From Uloborus plumipes (Eukaryota > Arthropoda > Arachnida > Araneae > Uloboridae), in NCBI GenBank assembly GCA_038373865.1, contig JAXGGA010003868.1, forward strand, positions 1 through 64,000: a DNA stretch of 64,000 nt, in the 5' to 3' direction. Every line of letters begins with the position of its first letter. The stretch's first letter is position 1. Below the pieces are notes generated by a model. It was not told the DNA's origin. It saw only the letters and a program-made list of their open reading frames with translations, and made no database searches. This document shows positions 20,574 through 32,633 of this stretch, one piece after another. The translations under genes and the position numbers were made by a program.

Positions 20574-21345
20574 AAACAGCATACAAGGACTAGAAATATG
20601 TTCAGTCATTGTTTAGCTTATTTCATGAATTTTACGAAGAACTTACACTAGAGCATAATCTCATCGGCCGATGATATGCCATTCATCGAAACCCGATGAA
20701 ATTCTCATCGGCTGATGATCGGATTAGATAGGGATGATCGGGATGATCGGCTGATGATCGGGAATTGCTCCAATATGTCTCATCGGCCCAAACAGAATCC
20801 GAGCAGCAAAATCTGATGAGTTTTGCTCGAAATACGATGAGATTTGGAGCAATTTACGAGCAGTGCAGTCCCGTGCCGATGAATTTAGGATCAATTTTGG
20901 ATGCTCGGCTTATTTTTACCGGAAAGTTGATCGGAAGGATATCACTTTCCGATGAAAAGTAGCTCATCGAAATCCGTGCTCAGCTACTGATCGGAACGAT
21001 GTCATCGTGCGTTATACAGGATCAGTTTACTAGGAGTTCGATGATCGGCCGAGCAAATTCCGATCAGTTGATGCTACTTGGATAGTCTTTACTGCTATAT
21101 AATGCAGTTAAATGTTGAAAATGTCGAGAAAAATACTCAATGTTATTTACTTCATAACAGACGTACCTCGTAAGGTAACGTTCGTTACGGAGAAAAAAAA
21201 AAAAAAAACCAACCTTCATATAACTACGGCATCTGCAAATGTTTCAAAATTTAACTATGTTTTATAGAAGGTGCGTCTCTCCTTCACATGCATCGTGAAA
21301 TAGGATGAGGATTCAGCATATTTCTAGTCTTTGCAAGCTGTTTTG
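20574..21345. repeat. Inverted-repeat pair enclosing an ATCGG-rich insert
   Basis: ACAAAACAGC and GACTAGAAATATG at 20574-20603 recur inverted at about 21320-21345 (CATATTTCTAGTCTTTGC then GCTGTTTTGT). CAGGGTGATTTCAC lies outside the left copy. This looks like the ends of a decayed DNA transposon. The enclosed sequence is described separately. Confidence 0.5.
20652..21078. repeat. Block dense in GATGA/ATCGG/GAGCA motifs
   Basis: Within about 430 bases there are some 25 copies or near-copies of CATCGG, GATCGG, CGATGA and GAGCAA on both strands, more GC-rich than its surroundings. It has no exact period and no open gene. The margins AGCATAATCTCATCGG and (inverted) AGCATCAACTGATCGG suggest a short-ended MITE rich in binding-site-like subrepeats. 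Confidence 0.5.
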
Positions 21346-21504
21346 TGCAGCAATTAATGCTTTTTAATAAAATGGAATTGCCCATAAAAAAACTAAGAAT
21401 GTGTACGTTGGGGGTAAACTTAAGAAACTACCGGACTGAGTTCGCTGAAATTACGACAACTAGTGTTGATTAATGCTTAATAGGTTCATAGACTATTTCG
21501 AAAA

Positions 21505-21600
21505 GAAAAAAAAATCTGGTATGGACCCCACACTACTTCCTTTTACGTGTAAATTTCTGAGTAGTTGCCTTAAGTGCTAAAAAAAGTGCTTGGAGTGAAA
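21505..21600 (+). repeat. SINE copy 2, 5'-truncated
   Basis: TCTGGTATGGACCCCACACT then TTCCTTTTACGTGTAAATTT and TTAAGTGCTAAAA match the 3' part of the element at 15722-15990 at about 85-90 percent by eye. Confidence 0.55.
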
Positions 21601-21715
21601 GGTAACATTTCAAATATTTACACCCCTAATCTATCACGAAACAATGCAAAAAATGTTTTACAATGGTTAATTTTCTAAAAATTTGTCGATTTTAATATCA
21701 TTCAGGGAATTTTTC

Positions 21716-21866
21716 GCAAAATATCGCCAATAGCGCCAAGTTGAATCCAAATTCAAAAAAAATTTTTTTCGCCAAATTTGTCGCCGAACTTGGCGATATG
21801 TCGCCAAATTGGTGTCAAGTACTTGGCGACCAAAAGCTTGGCGACATATCGCCAAGGGGTCGCGCC
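21716..21866. repeat. CGCCAAG/CTTGGCG motif cluster
   Basis: About ten CGCCAA motifs on both strands within 150 bases, for example CTTGGCGACCAAAAGCTTGG. The direct-repeat form TATCGCCAAG recurs at 27765-27862. Confidence 0.6.
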
Positions 21867-22601
21867 AATTCATATCACTTGAGTCTGCATTGAAATTAAC
21901 GCTGCATTACCTCAAAAAAGGGGTAAAACACCCTCTTGGGAACATTCGAATGCAAACTACAAGGGGAGGTGCACAACTAGACCATCCTCAGAGCCTACAT
22001 ACCAAACTAGAAGCTTCTCTCAAAATTTAGACCCAAATTTGATTGCATTTTTTTCGCGATCACAATACTTCCTCTACTACGTGAAAGGAAGTAATACATG
22101 AATAGTTTGTTTTTTATTTAAAATTAAATTTTAGGGGCCCAAAAATTGATATTTCAGTTCGAATTATTCGTCATATCGTTTCAATTCTCAGTCTCATTCG
22201 AACGATTGGACAGAAAACCTTGAAAAATTTTCTATCTATGGCTCCCCCCCCCCTCACAAAATAAAAAACGGAGGACCTTACTTCACGAATGAAAAAGTTA
22301 TACGCTTTTTTAGAAAGGGAAAATTCTATTAAATTCGACATCTAAATAGTTGTTTCTACAATGAAAAACTGCTATTTATTTTCACTTTGGACCTCAGACG
22401 TCGTAAAGTCCCTTCTTCAGATTGGCTCTAAAGTCAGCCATCAGGTGGGTACTCTACCTCCTGGGACGTCCACCGGCCTCTACAGACACACACATCCATC
22501 ACAATTTGTGATTTCGAAAAACATAATTTGCACCCAAGGTATGAAAAAAAAATTAGTAATGACACGTAAATAACGATTTATTTGTTTGGCCATCCTAGAG
22601 A

Positions 22602-22636
22602 AATAATTAACCTGTCCACTAGACAGGTTAATTATT
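22602..22636. other. Perfect 15-bp hairpin
   Basis: AATAATTAACCTGTC, loop CACTA, then its exact complement GACAGGTTAATTATT. It is isolated in otherwise featureless DNA. No U-run or gene end is next to it. Confidence 0.75.
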
Positions 22637-25079
22637 AGTCCGCCAGTTTTAAACTTTCAGACACCATTAATTTATATAGTTATTAAAAATTCGTTCCCCA
22701 CGTTACGGTGAATTCCCTCTTTAGATCAAAAGACTCAACTGTGACTAGCATCAGGTTATATGCAAATATTTCAGCCCAAGTCAGACTTTTTGGTTGCTTT
22801 TTCGGTTGCCTCGTTTTGCCGTTAGTTTCGACGCATAATTTTTATCATGTGAGTGCTTGTAGCTCTCATCATTTAAATAGCTTTCATGCTATTGAATTCA
22901 TGCCTTCATAATGTATCCGTTTACGTACTTGTATGTGCTGCCTAATTAGAGATGAGCGACTTATGTAATGAAAGCCAATCATTTTGAGTTTCTGTTATTT
23001 TCATTGTAAATAGTGCGTTAGTAAAAAGTCTATTTTTAACTTTGGCTTTTTAATGTTGTACGAGATTTACGTAAGATGATTAAACTTAACTCCGGTTAGA
23101 GCTTTCACAGTTTTAATAAGCTGATGCGCTCATGCTTACAGCTCAACATATTTTAGGACTTTTAGGCACGTACTCGTATTAGGGTGTATATTTCGATGAC
23201 TTTATTGTGTATATAATCTGAAGTCTAGCCATGATTGTCTATAGAACTTTTCATGTATCCAGAAGCGGACTTTATAAGACTTTAAGAGCTTTGCGTTGTT
23301 GTAGCCCAACGCATGCGCTTTGATTAAAATCTTAGTCATTTTAACGTTTCATGGAACTTTACACAGGTTGTCTCAACTTTTCCTCCAGAAATTAGAGTTT
23401 TCTTGAAATTGGAATAGTTGCACTTACTAACAATGGTATTCTTACACATTTTTTTTACAGTGAAAGGAAATGGAGAACATCGAATGCTTACTGTCAATGT
23501 TTGCCCTAGGCAAATGCCATCGCTCTGTGACGGGACTGGGCTCATTTTCCGTCCTATGCCAGCTCTCTCCGATCGAGGATTGGTTGGCACCCATCTCTCC
23601 TGTGTTTAGGGACGAGAAAATAATAATTAAAATTATACTCTACAATTATACTCTATCTATCATTGACTCCATTTTATACTGCATCTCCGCCAAAGCATCT
23701 GGCAAAGCCTTCCGTTTGCACTATTTGGTGTCAAAGAATTGCGCCGAGCAGGAAGATCGCCAACCCGAAGATTATACTAGAGTTGTTGGCACAATCCGCG
23801 ATCTTCAACATCATTAATTTTTAAGTTCTAGGAGTGACATATGCATGTAGATACTGACAATCACTTTCAGTAACTGGGATTACTTCAATCTCTGAAAACT
23901 AGGCGGCCTTTATTCATTGGCGTCAAATTTTCGACAACAATGCTTGCTCAAGGTATATTTTTCCTCTGCAGATGAAAACAAAGCGTAGGGGAATATTTAT
24001 TTACCAAAGGTTACCAAAAAAGCAACAGGGTTACAAAAATAAAGTTATCCACGCAACGGTATAGCTTTTGTATTGTCTCCGGGCTGCATAACTCGCCAAT
24101 TGTGTAGTCTTGTACTTCGAATCTCCTTTATAGTTTTGTTGTCATTCTGCTTTTAGGTTGCAAAATATGATGACTTCTTAGCTAATTGGCAAAGACACGA
24201 TATAGTTTTAACATTGGAGTCAGAAAACTGTTTCTGAACCACTGAGTCGCCAGCCCGGGCATATACTAAAGCTGTTCCAATTTGACTATCGTGTCGCATT
24301 GCCAATTTTTGAAATGCCCCTAATTTTTCTATTGTCGTTGTGGTAAAACGTAAACAAGTAGCCAAACCAAGTGATGCACCTTTAAGTTAAAAGTACCTCT
24401 TTTTCATACTTAACCAAAGAGTAGGAGAAAATCTATTTGCATCAGGTTACCACAAAGCAAAAGGGTTAACAAATTAAAATTCCTCTTGCAAAAAATATGA
24501 CAAACTTGCCAATTATCGATATATTCCCCTTGAAAAGCATATGAGAGATTGTTTTGATTAGTTTTGTGAAAAAAAATAAAGACCCGCCAAATGATTCGTA
24601 TAGTTATAATTATCTAAACCAAAGAACATGATACATAGTTAAACTGCAAAAGACCAAAAAGATCGAAAAAAATGCTTTAACTTACTTAGTGTCTGTTAAA
24701 GGATAGTGCGATATTTTAAAATCAAAACTTAGTCAACGCAAATATCCTTGTAGTTATGGATGGCGGGTAGTTTCAAAGTAGAGTTAAGAATTCAGCAGTT
24801 CAATTATTTCTGTGGTGGATGGCTGAAATCAAAGGCAAAACTCAATCTGCGTCGAAACATCTGAAATGCAAACGGCGCTGCCGTTGGCACTAGTATTAAG
24901 GATCTGATACTAGATCTAAGGCTCCTATATAGTCTATATAGCGGCTCTAACTAGAACTAAAGATATCTACAGTTATAATCTTGTTCTGAAAATTTTAATT
25001 GTCTAGTTTCCTTTACAAAGACATAATTTTTATTCCCTTACAAAGATTTATATTTGATCCCTATCTTCAGAAAACATAG
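22637..25079. other. No gene recognised
   Basis: AT-rich DNA. The most gene-like part is 23460-23820, where a good plus-strand acceptor (TTTTTTTTACAG at about 23460) precedes about 130 bases of higher-GC sequence, but no frame resembles a known protein. Confidence 0.4.
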
Positions 25080-25811
25080 TTCTGCGGGAAAAAGTGTCCG
25101 TAAAAGAGCTTGTCATAAAGTTCGACACATTTCACGTCTCTCTGCTCGTTCCTTCACTCTCTTCGTACTCCACATGGGAGTCATGACCTCCATGCTCTGC
25201 TTAGAGAAGAAGATGCATTGGGAAGTAGAAGTTTTTGAATTCAAAGTGCCATCACCGCTGGCCCCTCCTGTGGTGGCAATCACGTTTTTCTTCAGTAATG
25301 CTTCTACCATTTGACATGTTCCTCACCTCTTCCTATTCTGTGATTGTCATCCTCCGGCCCTCGCTGATAAGAAATGTGTCAATAGTTCGATTTATTCATT
25401 ATATATATCTTCGATCACCACTAAAAAAATCAGAATCAAGATGCAAAACTTATGATCTGATCCTCCGGCTCAGCGATGTTACGTGATGATATTGCAGAAC
25501 TTTTTCGCCAAACGAACTGCTGAAAGTTATACATCGTACCTCATGAGATTAACCCCTGATTGGGGGAACTGTGATTTAATTCCTGTCCATGATTTCTTCT
25601 GAAGAATCCTGAATGTAAATCCTATGTGGTGAGAGCGGCCAGAATTCACTCCCGTATGTTCTAACAAAAAATGGAGAGGACGAGCCAGAGCTTCCGTGCA
25701 TCTATCCGAACCTATCTTGATTCCGATAAACAAGGTAAGAATAAATTTGCGATCTGCATCTCTTTTCGTCTGAAGTCGTCCTTTCAGGTACTTTTTACAT
25801 TTTAGGATCAC
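25080..25811. other. Higher-GC island with short open frames, not recognised
   Basis: The base composition is less AT-rich than the flanks. A 94-codon minus frame (25811-25527, with IGSDRCTEALARPLHFLLEH) and an 86-codon plus frame (25054-25314) are open. Neither has a domain I recognise, and the frames are interrupted between them. It may be a decayed retrogene or transposon piece. Confidence 0.3.
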
Positions 25812-26208
25812 GACATTTTCATAACTACAGGTTTTACATTAAATATGTCTTTTGCACGTGGGACAAATAGGCTGTGAGAGTGTTTGAATTTGGGTGAAGG
25901 TTTGTTTTTTGGATCTTTTTAACAGCAGAGTAACATTTTTTAGTCAGCGGCCAATTAAGTCCAAATTAGTTATACAAACCACCTGTTCACATGAATTTGG
26001 TGCCGAAACCTTCCTTGCCATTTTACTTGCCCGCAAAAAAAAAAAAAAAAAAAAAAAAAACATGTATTCACACTCGGAACCTCCTCATCCGAAATCAGAC
26101 CTGTCTGATCCCTAGACAAGATGGCCGACGTAATAATTATCTTTCGATATCGTGGTAGGTTTTACTCTAAACTACGATTTAAAGTCAAATCACAAAATCT
26201 TTGCTATC

Positions 26209-26375
26209 CAGGGCCATCATTTCAACTTTTTCCAGTGGGGGCAAAGGGTGCAAATACAATCCAATTTCATTGGAAAACAACAAAATTACGCCCATTTTTA
26301 TGTTAATACATTGATTTCTCAAAACTAGGGGGGAGGGCAATTGACTCCCCCCCAACCCCCTAAATAACGGGCCTG
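26209..26375. mobile_element. hAT-type MITE (167 bp)
   Basis: The ends CAGGGCCATCATTT and (inverted) CAGGCCCGTTATTT are flanked by TTGCTATC and TTGCTAGC (7 of 8). Inside are AGTGGGGGCAAAGGGTG and GGGGGGAGGGCAATTGAC, matching the inverted form at 16862-17031. Confidence 0.8.
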
Positions 26376-27220
26376 TTGCTAGCTATCTATAAGTCACAAC
26401 ATTGCTGTGATATTATCTTCCCATACTATTACAGATGTATTTTTAATTTGTCTTAAATTGGTATGCTTACTGGAAAAAATGCATTTTTTTAAAAAACTTG
26501 CCAAGAAAATACACAAGGGCAAATAGATTTTGTCTCTACAGGTACGTAGATAATACAGAAATGCACAACACACTTTTTCTCTCAAAAACCTCATAATTTT
26601 GAAGTTTGATGAAAGATAATTTGAGGAAAATAAAATGTAAATGTTGGGATGCATTCCCCACCTCCATGATCCCTCCATTTTCACATATAGAAAATGTGGC
26701 ACATATTGTATCAGAAATCGTAAAAATAAATCATGTATATCAGCGCTTCCTTGTAGTGGCTGGGTCATAACCATAGGAACATAATGACCATTCGCAAAAA
26801 TAAAGGGGAATAAAAACTAAAACTACTTTTTTAGCTGTGTTATGCATATTTCACCAACTTTCTAAACTGTAGTATTTTATTCGTATTGAAGCACTGGGGA
26901 TACCATCTTTTCTTTATTGATAGTGAAAACTTATTCTTAAAACTATATGTAGTTTAAAATTATTCGTTTTATCTGTTGAAAATATTACGTAATAGTGAAG
27001 TATAATGAGGCTGGCATGCACTTTACTAAATAAATAGTTCTAGAAACTATCGTAATTTAAAATAAATTGTTCCCGAAAACATTACAGCTGATGAAGTAAA
27101 TTTCTAGATAAAACTTCTCAACAAAGCAAAGCATTTTCCTACTGATTTTATACCAGTCTATTACATAACGGAGACAAAAAGAAAAGAAAAAAATAGCGTA
27201 ATGTTATTCCGAGCTGTTTT

Positions 27221-27245
27221 TTATTATTATTATTATTATTATTAT
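27221..27245. repeat. (TTA)n microsatellite
   Basis: Eight TTA units ending in a T run. Confidence 0.95.
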
Positions 27246-27764
27246 TTTTTTGAATGCGACTACTGCAAGTTTTTTGCTTTGTATGTGCTCTTATTCTTCT
27301 GTCCCCTTTATCTTAAAAAAAATAATACTTAAAAAAATTATAATATTTTTTTCTAACGAGTTTTCACTTTCTTCAGTCTGCACATATTGGAAATAATTTT
27401 GAATGTCATGTATGCAAAAAATAGTTATTGTAAATGGTAAGTTGCCCCAATTTAGGAAGTGATCATGTGAAGTTTGAATATGGGCGCAACATGTTGGGAA
27501 AAAACTGCTTCTGTGGAGAGCGCTCTTCACTTCTTCCTTGCTTCGACGGCCAACACAGCGCTCTTTACCTTCACGTGGCATTACTGGACATACATTATAT
27601 TGCGAATTCTTTGATATTCATTCTCTGGGACACTTTTGAAAATTTAAACATTCCATTTTCTAAACAAATGTCTTTTAAAATTTTGACGGTACACTTTTTT
27701 AGCCTACTTTCTCGTTAAAAATAAAAGAAAGACGAAAAAAGTATTAAAAGTGGCTTAATGCATC

Positions 27765-27862
27765 TAAAAAATATCGCCAAGTCCAAAAAATATCGCCAAG
27801 TGAAAAAAAATATTGCCAAGTCCGAAAAATATCGCCAAGTGAAAAAAAATATCGCCAAGTTA
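27765..27862 (+). repeat. Tandem TATCGCCAAG repeat
   Basis: Five units of roughly 20-22 bases of the form AAAAAATATCGCCAAGT, one with TATTGCC. It immediately precedes the 145-bp minisatellite. It is not a CRISPR array: the spacers are A-rich and alike. Confidence 0.85.
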
Positions 27863-27967
27863 AAAAAATAAAAAGGTAAAATGAATATCGAAAAATTAAA
27901 AATTTGAAAGTAGGGTATTGAGATGGGGAATTTGTGTGTCTGTCGGTCGGTCGGTCTGTCTGTCCCC

Positions 27968-28830
27968 CCCTAATAACTTTTGAATGTACATTCCGATTTG
28001 GACAAACTTCTTTTTGTTGGAAAGATCTCGGCGAGTACAGCTCATTCCCATATTTGATTTTTCGATTTGAACAATTTTTGGTGCAACTTTAAACCGTTCA
28101 AACAACCTGGCCCGCGATATTAACTTTTTAGTTAAGAGTCCGACTTGAACAAACTTTTTTTTGTTTGAAAGATCTTTTCAAGGGTACTTCATTCCCGTAT
28201 CTACATTTTCGATTTGAACAATTTTTCGTTCAACATTGAACCGTTCAAACAAGCTGTCACCCCTAATAACTTTTGAGTGAACAGTCTGATTTAAACAATT
28301 TTTTTTTGTTCGAAGCATTTCGGCAAGGACGCTTAATTACCGTATTTAAATTTCAAATTTGAACATTTTTGGTTCAACATTGAACCGTTCAAGCAACCTT
28401 TTCCCACCTAATAACTTTTAAGTGAACCGTCCGAATTGAATAAACTTTTTTTTGTTCGAAAGATCTTATTAAGAATACTTCATTCCCGTTTTTAAATTTT
28501 CAATTTGAACAATTTTTCGTTCAACACTGAACCGTTCAAATAAGCTCTCACCCCTAATAACTTTTGAGTGAACAGTCCAATTTAAACAAACTTTTTTTTG
28601 TTCGAAAGATCTCGGCAAGGATACTTCATTACCGTATTTAAATTTTCAATTTGAACATTTTTTCGTTCAACATTGAACCGTTCAAGCAACCTTTCTCCAC
28701 CTAATAACTTTTAAATGAACCGTCAGAATTGAATAAACTTTTTTTGTTCGAAAGATCTCGTAGAGACTCATTCCCATATTTCACTTTTCAATTTGAACCA
28801 TTTTTCGTTCAATGATGAACAGTTCAGAAA
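27968..28830 (+). repeat. Minisatellite, about 145-bp unit, six copies
   Basis: The unit start CTAATAACTTTT or a variant recurs at about 27969, 28115, 28264, 28408, 28554 and 28701. Each unit contains TTTGTTCGAAAGATCTCGG, CATTCCCGTATTT, CAATTTGAACAATTTTTCG and TTGAACCGTTCAA, the last a near-palindrome. Copies are diverged by 10-25 percent by eye. A GTCTGTCGGTCGGTC tract precedes it. Confidence 0.9.
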
Positions 28831-31190
28831 AAAATTTAACATGAGCGCCTACTGGAAAATTTAAATTGAATGTTGATTCTGAACTTTAAGGCGGATTTCC
28901 TTCAAACTAACTTTGTAAGAAAATGATTTAGATAAATAATGTATTGTAAAGTACTTTTCTGAAGAATCTTCTGTGAGGACTCTGATTCCGACTCCGACTC
29001 CGCAAACATGGCGGAAATGCAGGCTCAGAAAAAAATGACTGACTGGGCAGACGATTTTTTGTTTATATATTTATTTGTTTTGTTTAATTTATTATTATTA
29101 TGATTTTTTTTTGGCAGACGATTTTTTTTTTGCTAACAAAAATTTTTCATTCACGAGATCATTTTATTCTTTATTTATATTTAACAACTGGCAACGGATT
29201 AAAAATGAAATGCAAGACATTTTATTAACGAAAGAGTTTTTTTTTTTCTTTCTTTGATAAAATGTGTTTTGAAGTTCTTTGTACTTTTATTTTATTATTT
29301 TTTTTTTTCTTTTGAAAACGATTGTGGAATTTTTCTACGGAAGAACTATAACAGTTACATTCTTTAAAAGGTGCGACAAAACTTAATTGACTCGTTTATT
29401 TAATTTTTACGTGTCTATTTCATCTGATGAGAGGGGCATATTTTGCTTTTAGAAATCAGCTTTAAGTGCTATAGAGGTATGTTTGACATAATTTTCAGTT
29501 TCAGATAATCAAGAGAATATTGATCAGGTGCTACAATGCCGATGTCGGTGTACGGGAAAGTAGGCTCGTTTAGTTCTTGACAGAACTTCTTGTTGCTATA
29601 TTATAAGGAATCAGTTTCAGAGCTTCCTCGTATTAAAAAAAAATATATTTTGTATACAAATAAATAGTTAAACGGAAGAAAATAAAGAATTAAAATGTTC
29701 ATAGAAAATAACACACACGAAGGGAAATAATAAATTGCAATATTAAAGCAGTGTAACCGCCCCTAAGCCAGGGCTAAGTCAGAAACATGCAATACACCGC
29801 AAACTCTGTTGTTCCATCCAATAACATGCAGTCCTTGGATGGAATAAAAAAATCTGAACATTGATATGAGTCCTTCTTTTTTATGTGAAATAGTGCGAGA
29901 GATTGGAGTGATTTGATTTGTTGGAAGAAGAATGCAGGTGGGGAGGAAAGATGCGGTTAGCACAGTTTATGTTTGTGTGTAGGACAAAATATTGAGTTTT
30001 AATTTTAGGATATGTTAAAAATATGTCAAATAATAACCTATTACACTTTTAATGAATTGAATTTTCTCCTTGTATTAATTTAAATAGCAAGAATTGTTAA
30101 AGATTCATAATTATATTAAATACATTGAGTATGAATCAATTTATAAGAATGAAATAATAGTTTGTTAAAATGGTTAAATATTAAGCTAAAAAGAGAAGAT
30201 CTAGTTCCATTTTAGATTTCCATTTTGGTTTATGCCAAATTGTTTTTTCTTCTGATTCATTTTTTCTTCCTAGTATTTTAAAAAAGATGACGTGTTCTCT
30301 TTTTTTTTTTGCTCGTTTGTAAAACTACTTTGATTACAATATTCTTCTTCTGCTATTAGCATGCAGACTATTTGTCAGTAAAGAGTATCGTTTGTGAAAT
30401 AGCTAATCACTTACATTTCCGTTGCTGCCTTACTCGGATAAGTAGCCCCCGCGTGCTTCTATATTTCTTACTCTCATGACTTCAAAATCCTCATCGCAGC
30501 ATCAGTTCCAGATGGGCGTTCGACAGAGCGTAATGAAAGTTTTCTAGAAATTCGAGCCGATCGAATAGACAGCACAGAAATCGATTGAATAAACAAGAAA
30601 AATAAATTTTCGTCCAATATCGGATTTGAGAGGCAACAAGAGCAGAACGCTTTGCGATGCTTCGAAAATTTCAAGGTTTTTTTTTTCGGAAAATCTTTAA
30701 TCTGCTCGATATCTGCATTTTTTGGCTTGCAAAGAGTGGTAAAATAATAATAAATATCGCAGTTGTGTGTGCAGTAAAAATTGAAAATTTTGGTTTGTTT
30801 TGTTAAAAAGAAACCTTTTACCACTGCCGATAGTAGTTGTAAAATAATATTGAAAAATTACTAACCATTTCCAAAATGTTTCTAGAATTAAAAATGTTTG
30901 CGTTTAATAAAACTTATTTGTATTTCTAAAACTGTATGAAAAAGTGGAGGGATATTCATTATTTCTAAATTTTTGTTCGTAAAAGATAGCGATTCATATC
31001 CTTGTTGAGAAAGATTAACTTGATTTTATTTAATGTGCTCTTATCTCTCATCAATGTTACATCTAATAGAAGAAAACTGAAAATAAAAATAAGTTCTTTT
31101 TTCTCAGACTTACAAGTGACAAGAAAGTGGTAATCTTTTTGATTTTTTTTTTCAACAAAATTGGTCAAAGAAAATTATTATTTTTTTGTT
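28831..31190. other. No gene recognised
   Basis: AT-rich DNA with T runs (29100-29310, 30300) and a short GACTCCGACTCC stretch at 28985. Open frames are short and composition-driven. Confidence 0.5.
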
Positions 31191-31446
31191 TCACACGTTG
31201 ACTGCCGGACTATGAGATAATTCGAGTCATATCATTTTACCTGACTGAATCTGTTATAAGTCAGCTGGTAGGTAATACATTTACCATTTTCTGATAGATT
31301 TAAATTTATGTGTAATGCCCTGACAGTAGTATGGATATTTGGCTTCTGAGTACGTACCGGTAAATTACAAAGGGCTGACAGGTACATTGTTTATAGCCCA
31401 TGTCACATGCTACAAATTTTTCGTAACGTGGCAGTCAATGTGTAAA
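31191..31446. mobile_element. Small MITE with CACGTTGACTGCC ends
   Basis: The left side reads TCACACGTTGACTGCCGG and the right side inverts to TTTACACATTGACTGCCACG. The TTGACTGCC core resembles piggyBac-type ends, but no TTAA is intact at either side. About 256 bases, non-coding. Confidence 0.5.
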
Positions 31447-31756
31447 ATTACATTATTCTCACTAATTTCAGTACAGTCAAACCTCGGTAATTGGATCAAG
31501 CTTAAGACGATTTACTTCTAAGACGAATTTCATTTTCGATGTTACGCAGAATACTGGAAAAATGAAACCAACTCAAATGAAAATTTTACGAAATGTCCAG
31601 ACAGTCAAACTCATCTTAGAGTTGTAGTAAAACTACGCAAATTGTATAAATGCTATATACATTGTCTTACATTATTATCGTTATTTCGAATAACATATAA
31701 TTGTACGCAAAAGCAATACGCAGGTTTAGCTAGTTTTTTTGAAAAAAATGGGAAAA

Positions 31757-32633
31757 TAGCATGTGGGGCAAAGTGACATAGTGGGACAGAGTGAAATGGT
31801 AAATATTTCAACAGTTTGCAGCGCCATCTGTCTAGAAATATTTTAACAAACTTTTCTAGGCATATAGCTGATTCCTGTCAAGAAATAAATCGCTCCAAGG
31901 ATGAACGAAAAACTTATACAAGTCGTTTTCAATATTTGATACCTAGATTGTAATATTCGTGATTTTTCAAAAATATTTCTTGTTATTTTAAAATAGTAAC
32001 ATTTTTGTAATTATCATTTTAACTATTAACTGGGATCTACTGATGTCCAGTGCTGTTCCTATTTAGTTTATATTAGGCGTGTTTTTATTTTAAATGTTGA
32101 ATGTAATTTGTCAAGTGGATGGGGCAAAGTAAAATAGCAGATTTCGTTTTGCTTATAAATTTATTTAACAAATCACGTACGTAATTCTTCATTTAATTAT
32201 TTATTCAGTATTTTACTTATTAATTCACTTATTCATTCATTCATTCATTCTCTATTTACTTCAGTCATTTCTTTTTCTCATATTCTTCATTTATTAGATA
32301 CTTTTTCTATATAAATTAATTATTTCATTAGTTTAATTATTCGCTTATTTTTCAATTAATAATTCGTTTGTTTGTTTATTTGCTCTTTCATTTGATGAAA
32401 ATTACTGTAACTCATCAAAAAGAAAATGTTTCGATACAAAAATATTTTATTTTCCACTTTGCCCCATGATTTTTTGAGTTGAAAAATATTCACTTTTTTT
32501 GAAGGTGCAAAAGAATTTCCAAAAATGAAAGATTCTTTCTTTATGTACTCTGATTTTTAGAACAAATTTTCAATTTGTTTATTCTGAAACAGGTGCGTCA
32601 ACTTAACTTTTTCACTTTGCCCCACATTCCCTA
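31757..32633. mobile_element. MITE with ATGTGGGGCAAAGTGA ends
   Basis: ATGTGGGGCAAAGTGA at 31761 and its inverse TCACTTTGCCCCACAT at 32612-32627 bound about 0.88 kb. Internal copies of GATGGGGCAAAGT (32119) and ACTTTGCCCCATG (32456) repeat the motif in matching orientations. No target duplication was confirmed. The interior contains ATTC and TTTA simple repeats. Confidence 0.6.

Noticed and set aside
23460..23817. Plus-strand gene after a good acceptor
   Set aside because: No recognised protein; the frames disagree and no donor fits. It could be a dispersed repeat.
27765..27862. CRISPR-like array
   Set aside because: Units are about 20 bases with A-rich, near-identical spacing in a eukaryotic context; it is a simple tandem repeat.
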